A stretch of DNA of 64,000 nt from Rahnella victoriana (GTDB lineage Bacteria > Pseudomonadota > Gammaproteobacteria > Enterobacterales > Enterobacteriaceae): contig NZ_SJOJ01000029.1 in the NCBI RefSeq assembly GCF_004330295.1, positions 1 through 64,000 of the forward strand, written 5' to 3'. A program made the position numbers and the translations under genes. The notes below the pieces were generated by a model that worked only from the letters and a program-made list of their open reading frames with translations, did not search any database and was not told where the DNA came from. Position 1 is the first letter of the stretch. Every line of letters starts with the position of its first letter. Below, in pieces: positions 25,800-37,110 of this stretch.

Positions 25800-28463
25800 T
25801 TATGCCAGACGCGGGTTAACTTTTTCCGGGTTGATATCGAATTTCTTAATGGCTTCAGCCACTACAGACGTTTCGATTTCGCCGCGTTTAGCCAATTCAC
25901 CCAGCGCAGCAACCACAACGTAAGATGCATCCACTTCGAAGTGGTGACGCAGGTTTTCGCGGCTGTCTGAACGACCGAAGCCATCCGTACCCAGTACGCG
26001 ATAATCGCTGGCCGGAACGTAAGTACGAACCTGTTCAGCAAACAGTTTCATGTAGTCAGTAGACGCCACCGCTGGCGCGTCGCTCATCACCTGGGCGATG
26101 TACGGAACGCGTGGGGTTTCAGTCGGGTGCAGCATGTTCCAGCGCTCACAGTCCTGACCGTCACGGGCCAGTTCAGTGAAGGACGTTACGCTGTAAACGT
26201 CAGAACCGACGCCGTAGTCTTTGGACAGGATCTCAGCCGCTTCACGTACGTGACGCAGGATAGAACCGGAGCCCAGAAGCTGCACTTTACCTTTGCTGCC
26301 TTCCAGCGTATCCAGCTTGTAGATACCCTTACGGATGCCTTCTTCCGCGCCTTCCGGCATGGCTGGCATGTGGTAGTTTTCGTTCAGCGTGGTGATGTAG
26401 TAATAAATGTTTTCCTGCGCTTCACCGTACATACGCACCAGACCGTCATGCATGATGACAGCCACTTCGTACGCATAAGACGGGTCGTAAGAAATACAGT
26501 TAGGGATAGTCAGAGACTGAATATGGCTGTGACCATCTTCGTGCTGCAGACCTTCGCCGTTCAGGGTAGTACGACCTGAAGTACCGCCGATCAGGAAGCC
26601 ACGCGCCTGCTGGTCACCCGCTGCCCAGCACAGGTCGCCGATACGCTGGAAACCGAACATGGAGTAGTAGATGTAGAACGGGATCATTGGCAGATCGTTG
26701 GTGCTGTACGACGTCGCTGCGGCCAGCCATGAAGACGCGGCACCCAGTTCGTTGATACCTTCCTGCAGGATCTGACCTTTCTCGTCTTCTTTATAGTAAG
26801 CAACCTGCTCACGGTCCTGCGGGGTGTATTGCTGGCCGTTCGGGCTGTAAATACCAATCTGACGGAACAGACCTTCCATACCGAAAGTACGCGCTTCATC
26901 GGCGATAATCGGGACCAGACGGTCTTTAATGGAGTCGTTTTTCAGCATCACGTTCAGGGCACGGACGAACGCGATAGTGGTAGAGATCTCTTTCTTCTGC
27001 TCTTCCAGCAGTTGTGAGAAGTCTTCCAGTTTCGGCATTTCCAGCTTCTGCGTGAAGTTTGGCAGACGGGTCGGCAGGTAGCCTTTCAGCGCAGCGCGAC
27101 GTTCGTGCAGGTATTTGGATTCTGCAGAGTCTTTATCCAGAGTGATGTACGGCAGTTTTTCCAGATTTTCATCGGTCACTGGCACGCTGAAACGATCACG
27201 GATATAGCGCACGCCATCCATGTTCATTTTCTTCACCTGGTGAGCAATGTTTTTACCTTCGGCAGCGTCGCCCATGCCATAACCTTTAATGGTATGCGCA
27301 AGGATAACGGTCGGCTGACCTTTGGTGTTCTGTGCTTTGTTCAGTGCAGCGAAGACTTTCTTCGGATCATGGCCGCCACGGTTCAGCGCCCAGATTTCGT
27401 CGTCGGTCATGTCTTTGACCAGCGCAGCGGTTTCAGGGTATTTGCCGAAGAAGTGGTCACGAACGTATTTACCGTCGCGGGACTTGAAGGTCTGGTAGTC
27501 GCCGTCCACGGTTTCGTTCATCAGCTGGATCAGTTTACCGCTGGTATCTTTACGCAGCAGTTCATCCCAACGGTTGCCCCAAATCACTTTGATCACGTTC
27601 CAGCCAGCGCCTGAGAAGATGCCGTCGAGTTCGTTGATGATTTTGCCGTTACCGGTTACCGGGCCATCAAGACGCTGTAAGTTACAGTTGATGATGAAGC
27701 ACAGGTTGTCCAGTTTCTCACGGGTCGCGATAGTGATCGCCCCTTTGGATTCTGGCTCATCCATTTCACCGTCGCCCAGGAACGCGTAAACGCGCTGCGC
27801 GGAGGTGTCTTTCAGACCACGGTGTTCCAGATATTTCAGGAACTTCGCCTGATAGATGGCACCGATCGGACCCAGACCCATGGATACGGTCGGGAACTGC
27901 CAGAATTCAGGCATCAGTTTAGGGTGCGGATAAGACGACAGACCCTGACCGTGAACTTCCTGACGGAAATTGTTCATCTGGTCTTCAGTCAGGCGGCCTT
28001 CAAGGAAAGCACGCGCGTACACGCCCGGAGAGATGTGGCCCTGGAAGTACACCAGATCGCCGCCGTCTTTCTCGTTGCGCGCACGGAAGAAGTGGTTGAA
28101 GCACACTTCGTACACGGTCGCAGAAGACTGGAAGGACGCCATGTGGCCGCCGAGTTCCAGGTCTTTCTTGGACGCACGCAGAACGGTCATGATGGCGTTC
28201 CAGCGGATAGCAGTACGAATGTTACGTTCCAGCTCCAGGTTACCCGGGTATTCAGGTTCGTCTTCAACAGCGATGGTATTGACGTAGTTACGGCTGGCTG
28301 CACCAGCAGCGACGCTCACGCCGCCCTTACGCGCTTCACTGAGAACCTGATCGATCAGGAACTGTGCACGCTCAACACCTTCTTCACGGATGACCGATTC
28401 GATCGCTTGTAGCCAGTCGCGAGTTTCGATCGGATCCACGTCATTATTTACACGTTCTGACAT
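25800..28463 (-). CDS. aceE: pyruvate dehydrogenase E1 component
   Basis: Thiamine-diphosphate-dependent E1 that decarboxylates pyruvate and acetylates the lipoyl groups of AceF. At 887 residues it has exactly the E. coli length. The ThDP-binding motif is present as GDGEMDEPESKGA ending in INCN. Other conserved blocks include GGHDPKKVFAALNKA and GGTSGRTTLNGEGLQHEDGHS. It is the homodimeric type. It forms the pdhR-aceE-aceF unit, with pdhR 162 bases upstream and aceF 13 bases downstream. Confidence 0.98.
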   Translation of the reverse strand: MSERVNNDVDPIETRDWLQAIESVIREEGVERAQFLIDQVLSEARKGGVSVAAGAASRNYVNTIAVEDEPEYPGNLELERNIRTAIRWNAIMTVLRASKKDLELGGHMASFQSSATVYEVCFNHFFRARNEKDGGDLVYFQGHISPGVYARAFLEGRLTEDQMNNFRQEVHGQGLSSYPHPKLMPEFWQFPTVSMGLGPIGAIYQAKFLKYLEHRGLKDTSAQRVYAFLGDGEMDEPESKGAITIATREKLDNLCFIINCNLQRLDGPVTGNGKIINELDGIFSGAGWNVIKVIWGNRWDELLRKDTSGKLIQLMNETVDGDYQTFKSRDGKYVRDHFFGKYPETAALVKDMTDDEIWALNRGGHDPKKVFAALNKAQNTKGQPTVILAHTIKGYGMGDAAEGKNIAHQVKKMNMDGVRYIRDRFSVPVTDENLEKLPYITLDKDSAESKYLHERRAALKGYLPTRLPNFTQKLEMPKLEDFSQLLEEQKKEISTTIAFVRALNVMLKNDSIKDRLVPIIADEARTFGMEGLFRQIGIYSPNGQQYTPQDREQVAYYKEDEKGQILQEGINELGAASSWLAAATSYSTNDLPMIPFYIYYSMFGFQRIGDLCWAAGDQQARGFLIGGTSGRTTLNGEGLQHEDGHSHIQSLTIPNCISYDPSYAYEVAVIMHDGLVRMYGEAQENIYYYITTLNENYHMPAMPEGAEEGIRKGIYKLDTLEGSKGKVQLLGSGSILRHVREAAEILSKDYGVGSDVYSVTSFTELARDGQDCERWNMLHPTETPRVPYIAQVMSDAPAVASTDYMKLFAEQVRTYVPASDYRVLGTDGFGRSDSRENLRHHFEVDASYVVVAALGELAKRGEIETSVVAEAIKKFDINPEKVNPRLA

Positions 28464-28625
28464 GGTGCTTTTCCTTATCTGTCTCTAATACGTTGGTTTA
28501 ACTGGAGCCTGTCTTCCTGCGTTCTTTCTCAGACGATCTTCGTTGTCACAAAACGCACGAAGACAGGCCCGTCATGTAGTTGCCGCGAGCCCTCAAATGA
28601 AGGCTCTAAAAATTAACCCTGAAGG

Positions 28626-29396
28626 TTAACTTTCATCTTTTCGTTGCTGGAGCCGTCGTAAAGACCGATCCCGCCGGGTGTGTTCCCTGCTGAGATCCAG
28701 CAAAACTTCTTCAATGAACGCCAGGTGACGGTGTGATGCGGCACGCGCTATTTCTGGTTCCCGTGCAACAATCGCCTCGAAAATACTGGCGCGGTGGTTG
28801 CTTACCGTTGCCAGCATTTCCCGGCGTGAGTAAAGCAATTCAAAGTTCTGTCGAACGTTCTTCTCGAGCATCGGCCCCATACAGCGAACCAGATGCAGCA
28901 GCACCACATTATGGGCTGCTTCTGTTACAGCGACCTGATACTGCATAACCGCATCGGCTTCTGCGTCCAGATCTCCGCTGTCTTGTGCGGTCTGAATGAC
29001 CACATGACAATCGCGAATGCGCTGCAAATCTTCCTCTGTGCCACGAAGCGCTGCGTAATAGGCAGCGATCCCTTCAAGGGCATGACGTGTTTCAAGGAGA
29101 TCGAATTGTGATTCGGGATGGTCGGCTAGTAACTCGGCCAGCGGGTCACTCACGCTTTGCCACAGGTTACTTTGTACGAAAGTGCCACCACCCTGACGGC
29201 GCAGGAGTAGCCCCTTCCCTTCCAGGCTTTGGATTGCCTCTCTGAGAGAAGGTCGCGATACATCAAACTGTTTGGCCAGTTCGCGCTCTGGCGGAAGCTT
29301 TTCCCCGGGTCTCAAGGTGCCTTCGAGGATCAGGAACTCAAGTTGCTGCTCGATCACATCGGATAACTTAGGCTGGCGGATTTTGCTGTAAGCCAT
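28626..29396 (-). CDS. pdhR: GntR-family pyruvate-responsive repressor PdhR
   Basis: Represses the pdh operon and releases DNA when it binds pyruvate. Its 256 residues have an N-terminal winged helix-turn-helix ([20 protein letters not shown], recognition [18 protein letters not shown]) and a C-terminal FCD ligand domain with the usual histidines ([22 protein letters not shown]-type end). E. coli PdhR is 254 residues. A perfect PdhR box lies 48-64 bases upstream of its start, so autorepression is expected. aroP is divergent. Confidence 0.96.
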   Translation of the reverse strand: MAYSKIRQPKLSDVIEQQLEFLILEGTLRPGEKLPPERELAKQFDVSRPSLREAIQSLEGKGLLLRRQGGGTFVQSNLWQSVSDPLAELLADHPESQFDLLETRHALEGIAAYYAALRGTEEDLQRIRDCHVVIQTAQDSGDLDAEADAVMQYQVAVTEAAHNVVLLHLVRCMGPMLEKNVRQNFELLYSRREMLATVSNHRASIFEAIVAREPEIARAASHRHLAFIEEVLLDLSREHTRRDRSLRRLQQRKDES

Positions 29397-29443
29397 ATAT
29401 GTGCGGTTCTCTGCGAGTAGCGACTCTGTAAGTTGCCGGAGTC

Positions 29444-29460
29444 AATTGGTAATACCAATT
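29444..29460. promoter_or_regulatory. PdhR operator
   Basis: A perfect palindrome AATTGGT-AAT-ACCAATT matches the known PdhR consensus ATTGGT-N3-ACCAAT. It lies just upstream of pdhR, as in E. coli, and predicts pyruvate-controlled autoregulation of pdhR-aceEF. Confidence 0.92.
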
Positions 29461-29727
29461 TAAAAAACGTGGCCGTAAAGTAACAAAGTATTCACCTTGT
29501 GTCCATATGGCTACCCAGTAAATGCGTCGACCCCGCACAATTTAACAAATTTTTATCATTTAGATTTTTTGCGCTGCGTGAGATCACATTTTAAAGATCC
29601 AGAACATATTTCCAGACAATTTGATTATTTGTTATGCAGATGACGCATAAACCCCGTGCAAACTTTTCCGCATAACATTATTCTTCCCCCAACGGTAGAT
29701 GATGCTGATTTTTAGGCACAATCCAGC

Positions 29728-29768
29728 CGTAAATAAATAAATACAAAAAGTGTAATTATCGCCTTACA
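29728..29768 (+). promoter_or_regulatory. two TyrR boxes upstream of aroP
   Basis: The downstream box at 29751-29768 (TGTAAT-N6-CTTACA) matches the TyrR consensus TGTAAA-N6-TTTACA at 10 of 12 fixed positions. The upstream box at 29728-29745 (CGTAAA-N6-AATACA) matches at 9. The centres are 23 bp apart, the strong-plus-weak arrangement known at E. coli aroP. Confidence 0.75.
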
Positions 29769-29824
29769 TTCTTTTTAACACGCAGAATGCTAGGGGTTTT
29801 GCCCCAATGACAGAGGACAGGTAA

Positions 29825-31195
29825 ATGGTTGATCAACAACAAGGCGATGAACTGAAGCGCGGCCTCAAAAACCGTCACATTCAGTTGATTGCACTAGGTG
29901 GGGCCGTCGGTACAGGGCTGTTTCTGGGCAGCGCTTCCGTCATTCAGTCCGCGGGGCCGGGGATTATTCTCGGTTACGCGATCGCAGGTTTTATTGCCTT
30001 TTTAATTATGCGTCAGTTAGGGGAAATGGTCGTTGAGGAGCCGGTTGCCGGTTCGTTCAGTCATTTCGCCTATAAATACTGGGGCGGGTTTGCCGGGTTT
30101 GCTTCCGGCTGGAACTACTGGGTATTGTACGTTCTGGTCGCCATGGCCGAGCTGACCGCCGTCGGTAAATATATTCAATTCTGGTGGCCGGAAATCCCGA
30201 CATGGGTTTCTGCTGCCGCGTTCTTTGTGCTGATCAACGCCATCAACCTCACTAACGTTAAAGTCTTTGGTGAGATGGAGTTCTGGTTTGCCATCATCAA
30301 AGTGGTCGCCGTTGTGGCGATGATTCTGTTCGGCGGCTGGCTGCTGTTCAGCGACACCGCAGGTCCGCAAGCCACAGTGCGCAACCTGTGGGAGCAAGGC
30401 GGTTTCCTGCCGCATGGCATGACCGGGCTGGTGATGATGATGGCGATCATCATGTTCTCCTTCGGTGGTCTGGAGCTGGTCGGTATCACGGCGGCTGAAG
30501 CGGATAATCCGGAAGTCAGCATTCCGAAAGCGACCAATCAGGTTATCTACCGCATCCTGATTTTCTATGTGGGCTCACTGGCTGTCCTGCTTTCCCTGAT
30601 GCCATGGACCCGCGTCGGACCGGATACCAGCCCGTTCGTGCTGATCTTCCATGAACTGGGTGATGCGCTGGTGGCGAATGCCCTGAACGTCGTCATTCTG
30701 ACAGCCGCGCTGTCGGTCTATAACAGCTGTGTTTACTGCAACAGCCGCATGCTGTTTGGCCTTGCCCGTCAGGGAAATGCGCCAAAAGCCCTGCTGAAAG
30801 TCGATAAACGTGGCGTGCCGGTGGCTTCCATCCTCGTTTCTGCTGCCACCACCGCACTGTGCGTTCTGATCAACTACCTGATGCCGGGCGAAGCGTTTGG
30901 CTTGCTGATGGCGCTGGTGGTGTCTGCCCTGGTGATCAACTGGGCGATGATCAGCCTGGCACACATGAAATTCCGTCAGGCGAAGCGTCGCGAAGGCGTA
31001 GAACCTAAGTTCAAAGCGTTGCTGTATCCGGTGGGTAACTACATCTGCCTGCTGTTTATGGCCGCGATTCTGGTGATCATGGCGATCACTCCTGGCATGG
31101 CGATCTCCGTATGGCTGATCCCTGTCTGGCTGGTGATTCTGGGTATTGGTTACTGGATCAAAAATCAGCAAAGTGGGAAATCCGTTAACGCTTAA
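29825..31195 (+). CDS. aroP: aromatic amino acid:proton symporter AroP
   Basis: Inner-membrane permease for Phe, Tyr and Trp, of the APC/AAT family. Its 456 residues carry about 12 hydrophobic helices. The family signature LKNRHIQLIALGGAVGTGLFLGS lies near 13-35 and EPVAGSFSHFAYKYWGGFAGFASGWNYW follows. The sequence is colinear with E. coli AroP. The related PheP has the same fold; the position beside pdhR and the TyrR boxes favour AroP. The ATG has a GAGGACAGG-type site upstream. A strong terminator follows. Confidence 0.95.
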   Translation: MVDQQQGDELKRGLKNRHIQLIALGGAVGTGLFLGSASVIQSAGPGIILGYAIAGFIAFLIMRQLGEMVVEEPVAGSFSHFAYKYWGGFAGFASGWNYWVLYVLVAMAELTAVGKYIQFWWPEIPTWVSAAAFFVLINAINLTNVKVFGEMEFWFAIIKVVAVVAMILFGGWLLFSDTAGPQATVRNLWEQGGFLPHGMTGLVMMMAIIMFSFGGLELVGITAAEADNPEVSIPKATNQVIYRILIFYVGSLAVLLSLMPWTRVGPDTSPFVLIFHELGDALVANALNVVILTAALSVYNSCVYCNSRMLFGLARQGNAPKALLKVDKRGVPVASILVSAATTALCVLINYLMPGEAFGLLMALVVSALVINWAMISLAHMKFRQAKRREGVEPKFKALLYPVGNYICLLFMAAILVIMAITPGMAISVWLIPVWLVILGIGYWIKNQQSGKSVNA

Positions 31196-31220
31196 GCAAG
31201 AGTCATAATTTAAAATCCTC

Positions 31221-31257
31221 AGACGCCCCGGTTAAGTCATTTGCCGGGGCGTCTTGT
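31221..31257 (+). terminator. rho-independent terminator after aroP
   Basis: An 11-bp perfect stem (AGACGCCCCGG / CCGGGGCGTCT, 31221-31231 and 31244-31254) is followed by a short T-rich tail. Confidence 0.88.
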
Positions 31258-31408
31258 TATACAGGTCACACTTTTTCTGAGATGACCAAATCGTCCATCT
31301 TCATGACTCTTACCTCCTGACTCTTATTCCCTTCTCCGGCCAATACTCTGGGCTAACAAACAGTTTTTTAACAAAATCCTTTTTACCCAATAGCCGGAGA
31401 GAACATCC

Positions 31409-32851
31409 ATGAAGGAAGGCGCGCTGTCGTTCAAAGAGAAAGTAGCGTACGGAATGGGGGATGCGGGCTGCAATATGATTGGCGGCGCCATCATGCTGTT
31501 TCTTAATTATTTTTATACAGACGTTTTCGGTTTAGCCCCGGCGCTGGTCGGTGTATTGCTGCTCTCCGTGCGTGTTATCGATGCGGTCACCGACCCGATT
31601 ATGGGCGCCATTGCCGACCGCACCACCACCCGCTGGGGGCGTTTCCGACCGTATTTGTTATGGGTTTCGGTGCCTTATGTTCTGTTCAGCGTGCTGATGT
31701 TCACCACGCCGGAATGGAGCTACAACAGCAAAGTTATCTATGCGTTTGTGACGTACTTCCTGATGTCCCTGACTTACACGGCCATCAACATCCCTTACTG
31801 CTCGCTCGGTGGCGTGATTACTGCCGATCCGCACGAACGTGTCGCCTGTCAGTCTTACCGCTTCTTTATGGTGGGTATCGCGACACTGATCCTCTCTTCC
31901 ACCCTGCTGCCAATGGCCGACTTCTTCGGTGGCGCGGATAAAGCCAAGGGCTATCAGATGTCGATGGGCGTGATGGCGATCATCGCGCTGTTTATGTTCC
32001 TGTTCTGTTTCAGCTCAGTGAAAGAGCGCATTCAGCCTGCGGTGCCGTCAAAACACGCATTAAAATCCGACCTGAAAGACGTGTGGAAAAACGACCAGTG
32101 GGTACGCATCCTGCTGCTGACATTCTGCAACGTCTGCCCCGGTTTTATCCGCATGGCGGCTACCATGTATTACGTGACGTGGGTGATGGAAAAATCCACC
32201 TCCTTCGCCAGTATGTTTATCAGCCTCGGCGTGGTCGGCATGATGATCGGCAGCGCGCTGGCAAAACCGCTCACCGATAAATACTGCAAACTGAAAGTGT
32301 TCTTCTGGGCCAACATCATCCTGACCATTTTCTCCTGCGGCTTCTATTTCCTCGACCCACATGCCACAACGCTTATTCTGGTGGCGTACTTCATCCTCAA
32401 CATCATGCACCAGCTCCCTTCCCCGCTGCACTGGTCACTGATGGCTGACGTTGACGATTACGGCGAATGGAAAACCGGTAAACGCGTGACCGGCATCAGT
32501 TTCTCCGGCAACCTGTTCTTCCTGAAATGCGGACTGGCGGTCGCGGGCGCGATGGTCGGCTTCCTGCTTTCCGCTTACGGTTACAACGCCGGTGCAGCGC
32601 AGCAGAGCGATCATGCGATCAACGGGATTATGCTGCTGTTCACCATCATTCCGGGCGTGGGTTATCTGATTACTGCCGGTGTTGTACGTTTACTGAAAGT
32701 GGATCGCGAAACCATGCGCACCATTCAGGCCGATCTGGAAATCCGCCGCCGTAATTACCGCGAGCTGAATGAATATCACGATGCGAAAAATGCCGTGGAC
32801 GCGGACACACTGAGCGTCCCACTGACCAGCAAGGAGCTGAAACATGAGTAA
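31409..32851 (+). CDS. GPH-family glycoside/pentoside:cation symporter
   Basis: Inner-membrane sugar symporter of the glycoside-pentoside-hexuronide family (MFS fold), 480 residues and about 12 helices. Family landmarks are YGMGDAGCNMIGGAIMLFLNYFYTDVFG near the start, the DAVTDPIMGAIADRTTTRWGRFRPY loop (about 57-81), and DYGEWKTGKR (about 351-360). It resembles XynT/YagG and YicJ-type carriers of xylosides and related oligosaccharides. The next gene, a GH43 glycosidase, overlaps its end by 8 bases, so the likely cargo is short arabino- or xylo-oligosaccharides (inference). No regulator gene is adjacent. Confidence 0.87.
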   Translation: MKEGALSFKEKVAYGMGDAGCNMIGGAIMLFLNYFYTDVFGLAPALVGVLLLSVRVIDAVTDPIMGAIADRTTTRWGRFRPYLLWVSVPYVLFSVLMFTTPEWSYNSKVIYAFVTYFLMSLTYTAINIPYCSLGGVITADPHERVACQSYRFFMVGIATLILSSTLLPMADFFGGADKAKGYQMSMGVMAIIALFMFLFCFSSVKERIQPAVPSKHALKSDLKDVWKNDQWVRILLLTFCNVCPGFIRMAATMYYVTWVMEKSTSFASMFISLGVVGMMIGSALAKPLTDKYCKLKVFFWANIILTIFSCGFYFLDPHATTLILVAYFILNIMHQLPSPLHWSLMADVDDYGEWKTGKRVTGISFSGNLFFLKCGLAVAGAMVGFLLSAYGYNAGAAQQSDHAINGIMLLFTIIPGVGYLITAGVVRLLKVDRETMRTIQADLEIRRRNYRELNEYHDAKNAVDADTLSVPLTSKELKHE

Positions 32852-33818
32852 TTATCCAAACCCGCTGATTGAGCAGCGCGCAGATCCGCATATCTGGCTG
32901 CACAGCGACGGGCACTATTACTTTATCGCGTCGGTGCCGGAATATGACCGGCTGGAGATCCGCCGTTCACCGACGCTGACCGGGCTTGCTGAAGCGCCAG
33001 CGACCGTCGTCTGGCACAAACCGGATACCGGCCCGATGAGCGCACTGATCTGGGCACCGGAGCTGCATTTTATCGACGGGCAATGGGTTATCTATTACGC
33101 AGCCGCCCCGTCGCAGGAGATTGTCGACGGGTTATTCCAGCACAGAATGTATGCGCTGGTGTGTGAAGATACCGATCCGCTGAGCGGCAAATGGCAGGAG
33201 AAAGGCCGGATCCAGACCCCGATCGACAGTTTTTCTCTGGATGCCACGCACTTTGCGCATCAGGGCAAAAGCTACTATTTGTGGGCGCAGAAAGACCCGA
33301 CAATTCGCGGAAACTCGAACCTGTATCTGGCCGAAATGGAAAACCCGTGGACGCTCAAATCACCGCCCGTCATGCTCAGCAAACCTGAACTGGACTGGGA
33401 GATCATCGGTTTCTGGGTCAACGAAGGCCCTGCGGTAATTACACACGGCGATAAGATTTTCATTACCTATTCCGCCAGCGCCACCGATGAAAATTACTGC
33501 ATCGGCCTGCTCAGCGCAGACATCAACAGCAACCTGCTGGATCCTGCGAGCTGGCACAAATCCCAAAAACCGGTCTTCACCACTCAGACGCAAAACCGGC
33601 AGTTCGGACCGGGACATAACAGCTTTACCCGTAATGAACAGGGCGAAGACGTGCTGGTTTATCATGCCCGAAATTACACGGAAATTGAGGGCGACCCGTT
33701 GTATGACCCGAACCGGCACACACGTATCAAGACCTTCCGCTGGGATGAAAACGGGATGCCCGATTTCGGAGAACCCGCTGCTGATAACCGTCCGCTGACC
33801 TTGCAAAAACAGCACTGA
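32844..33818 (+). CDS. glycoside hydrolase family 43 (likely alpha-L-arabinofuranosidase)
   Basis: Five-bladed beta-propeller glycosidase of 324 residues without a signal peptide, so it acts in the cytosol on imported oligosaccharides. The GH43 catalytic triad can be placed: base Asp14 in RADPHIW, pKa-modulating Asp133 in SLDATHF, and acid Glu194 in WVNEGPA. The single-domain layout resembles arabinofuranosidases (the GH43_26-like type) more than the longer beta-xylosidases with a second domain. The substrate is inferred. The ATG overlaps the transporter stop, indicating coupled translation. Confidence 0.85.
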   Translation: MSNYPNPLIEQRADPHIWLHSDGHYYFIASVPEYDRLEIRRSPTLTGLAEAPATVVWHKPDTGPMSALIWAPELHFIDGQWVIYYAAAPSQEIVDGLFQHRMYALVCEDTDPLSGKWQEKGRIQTPIDSFSLDATHFAHQGKSYYLWAQKDPTIRGNSNLYLAEMENPWTLKSPPVMLSKPELDWEIIGFWVNEGPAVITHGDKIFITYSASATDENYCIGLLSADINSNLLDPASWHKSQKPVFTTQTQNRQFGPGHNSFTRNEQGEDVLVYHARNYTEIEGDPLYDPNRHTRIKTFRWDENGMPDFGEPAADNRPLTLQKQH

Positions 33819-33826
33819 CAGAAAGC

Positions 33827-33863
33827 AAAAAGCCCGGACACAGAAATGTACCGGGCTTTTTTA
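33827..33863 (+). terminator. rho-independent terminator after the GH43 gene
   Basis: The stem AAAAGCCCGG / CCGGGCTTTT with a 13-base loop is followed by a T-run. It ends the two-gene unit just before the convergent ampE. Confidence 0.92.
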
Positions 33864-33889
33864 TTGCGATATTTGAGCAGAAACACAGA

Positions 33890-34744
33890 TTAAATCAGGG
33901 TGCCGTAAATCGTCAGCAGCGCCACAACCACCAGAATAATCATCGTCACTTTACGTGCCAGGCCGACAGCCGCACGAGGCGTCTGTACCGGATCGGTATG
34001 CGGATCACGCGCCAGAGAGAATTGCGCCAGCCGCGTTAACACCTGATATTGCGAAGAGTGGATATCCCCCAGCGAGGCAAACCAGGCTGGCAAGGCTTTC
34101 TCACCATGTCCGAGCAGGGCATAAGCGACACCCGCCAGACGCACCGGGATCCAGTCGAGAATATGCAGCAAGGCATCAACACCGGACTGTGAGCGTTTCA
34201 GCGGCGTCATATGCCGCGCCAGCCAGGTCTGATAACCACGCAACGCCGCATATCCGCCGAGTGCAACAGGCCCGTAAGGCCCGCATACCACGAACCAGAA
34301 CAACGGCCCGAGATAATAACGGAAGTTAATCCACAGCAGGGCATTTTGCAGTTCCCGCAGACGCGCTTCATCGCTGCAATCGGTCGGCAGGCCGTGGATC
34401 AAGGCCAGTTCCTCTGCCATTTCCTGACAGGCATCGGCATCGCCCTGACGGGCAGACTTCAGGTAAGCGCGGTAATGCTTACGTTTAATCCCGGCACCGA
34501 TGCACAACAGGCATAAAATCACCCATAAAATCAGGCTGGGTACGCCAAAGAACAAACCTTGTACAGCGCGCAATACCCCCCAGATAATCGCCATCCAGAC
34601 AACGATAATGGCCAGTGTTTTCACCATCGAAGTCTGACGGCCACGGCGGAAAATCACCTCAAACCGATGATCCAGCTGCCAGTGTTCACCCAGTTTGAAC
34701 AACCGTTCCCAAGCCAGCACCAGGAGTAAAGTAAATAACGTCAT
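33890..34744 (-). CDS. ampE: regulatory signalling modulator AmpE
   Basis: Inner-membrane protein of unclear biochemical role, linked to beta-lactamase regulation by its operon with ampD. Its 284 residues equal the E. coli length. The conserved N-terminus [23 protein letters not shown] and the stretch [22 protein letters not shown] are present. Hydrophobic helices lie near 43-65, 68-88, 149-170 and 265-284. It is downstream of ampD with a 61-base gap; in E. coli the two genes practically touch. Confidence 0.95.
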   Translation of the reverse strand: MTLFTLLLVLAWERLFKLGEHWQLDHRFEVIFRRGRQTSMVKTLAIIVVWMAIIWGVLRAVQGLFFGVPSLILWVILCLLCIGAGIKRKHYRAYLKSARQGDADACQEMAEELALIHGLPTDCSDEARLRELQNALLWINFRYYLGPLFWFVVCGPYGPVALGGYAALRGYQTWLARHMTPLKRSQSGVDALLHILDWIPVRLAGVAYALLGHGEKALPAWFASLGDIHSSQYQVLTRLAQFSLARDPHTDPVQTPRAAVGLARKVTMIILVVVALLTIYGTLI

Positions 34745-34805
34745 CGATTGTCACTCTCTCTCAACACATCACACGCTTAAAACAGAAACCGGAGAACAGG
34801 TTAAT

Positions 34806-36366
<1,561 letters not shown>

Positions 36367-36380
36367 TCCTGCTCTTCGCT

Positions 36381-36410
36381 GTTGCCCCTGAATTCCATTC
36401 CGGGGGCAAC
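36381..36410 (+). terminator. hairpin downstream of nadC
   Basis: A perfect 8-bp stem (GTTGCCCC / GGGGCAAC, 14-base loop) lies 15 bases past the nadC stop. It has no T-run, so it may be a 3'-end stabiliser or a weak terminator. The remaining bases to 36660 hold no gene. Confidence 0.45.
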
Positions 36411-36660
36411 ACGACTGCTTCGGGATATTTCATCTTGCAGACTTACCTTCGCACTCTCCCTTTCTGACCGCCACCGTATTTTTCATCTCATCTTCATTGT
36501 TGCGAGACATCACGCAAAACCGTTGTCGCGTTGACTTATCACCATTTTTTTGCTGGAAGACATCGTGGAAAAACCGACGATGGTGCTGGAAGCCGGTTTT
36601 ATCTGCGTTTAGTTTGCTGCCTGAGAAACAACAACGCAGTCTTACAAAACGGAGAACGCC

Positions 36661-37110
36661 ATGTACCGGCAACAAGGATTTACCCTCATTGAACTGATGG
36701 TGGTGATCGCGATTATTGCGATCCTCAGCGCCATCGGCATACCGGCTTATCAAAGCTATATCCAGAAAGCCGCCCTGACCGACATGCTGCAAACCATGGT
36801 GCCCTACAAAACAGGCGTCGAATTATGTGTGATCGACTCCGGCACCCTGACCGGTTGCAATGCAGGCTCTCAGGGCATTCCTGCAGCGACAACCAGCCGC
36901 TACGTCAGTCAGATACAGGTCAGCGCAGGGATCATCTCACTCACCGGTCAGCAGGCGCTGAATGGCCTAAGCGTAGTGATGACGCCGGTTCTGGATAATC
37001 AGGCAGGCGGCATTGTCTGGAGCAGAACCTGTTCCCATGCCAGCAGCGCCACAATGGTTGAAGCCTGCGAAAGCGTATTCCGCTTTGATACCACAGGAGC
37101 ATCAAAATGA
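36661..37110 (+). CDS. ppdD: type IV major prepilin PpdD
   Basis: Type IVa pilin precursor. A short leader (MYRQQG) precedes FTLIELMVVIAIIAILSAIG; cleavage by a prepilin peptidase after Gly6 with Phe7 and Glu11 (the +5 glutamate) is the class signature. The rest matches E. coli PpdD (KAALTDMLQTMVPYKTGVELC, SLTGQQALNGLSVVMTP), including the C-terminal cysteine pair. At 149 residues it is close to the E. coli 146. Its last codons overlap the hofB start as ATGA. No secretin, alignment genes or peptidase are in the window. Confidence 0.95.
   Translation: MYRQQGFTLIELMVVIAIIAILSAIGIPAYQSYIQKAALTDMLQTMVPYKTGVELCVIDSGTLTGCNAGSQGIPAATTSRYVSQIQVSAGIISLTGQQALNGLSVVMTPVLDNQAGGIVWSRTCSHASSATMVEACESVFRFDTTGASK

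Larger units (their letters stand above)
29397..29824. other. divergent pdhR-aroP control region
   Basis: These 428 bases hold no gene. They contain the PdhR box near pdhR and two TyrR boxes near aroP. The middle (about 29480-29700) is AT-rich and unassigned. Confidence 0.7.

Noticed and set aside
23765-25819. Long plus-strand open frames opposite aceF, including repeated Phe/Ser/Arg-rich segments
   Set aside because: They mirror the lipoyl repeats and the Ala/Pro linkers of aceF in an antisense frame; their repeats need no separate explanation.
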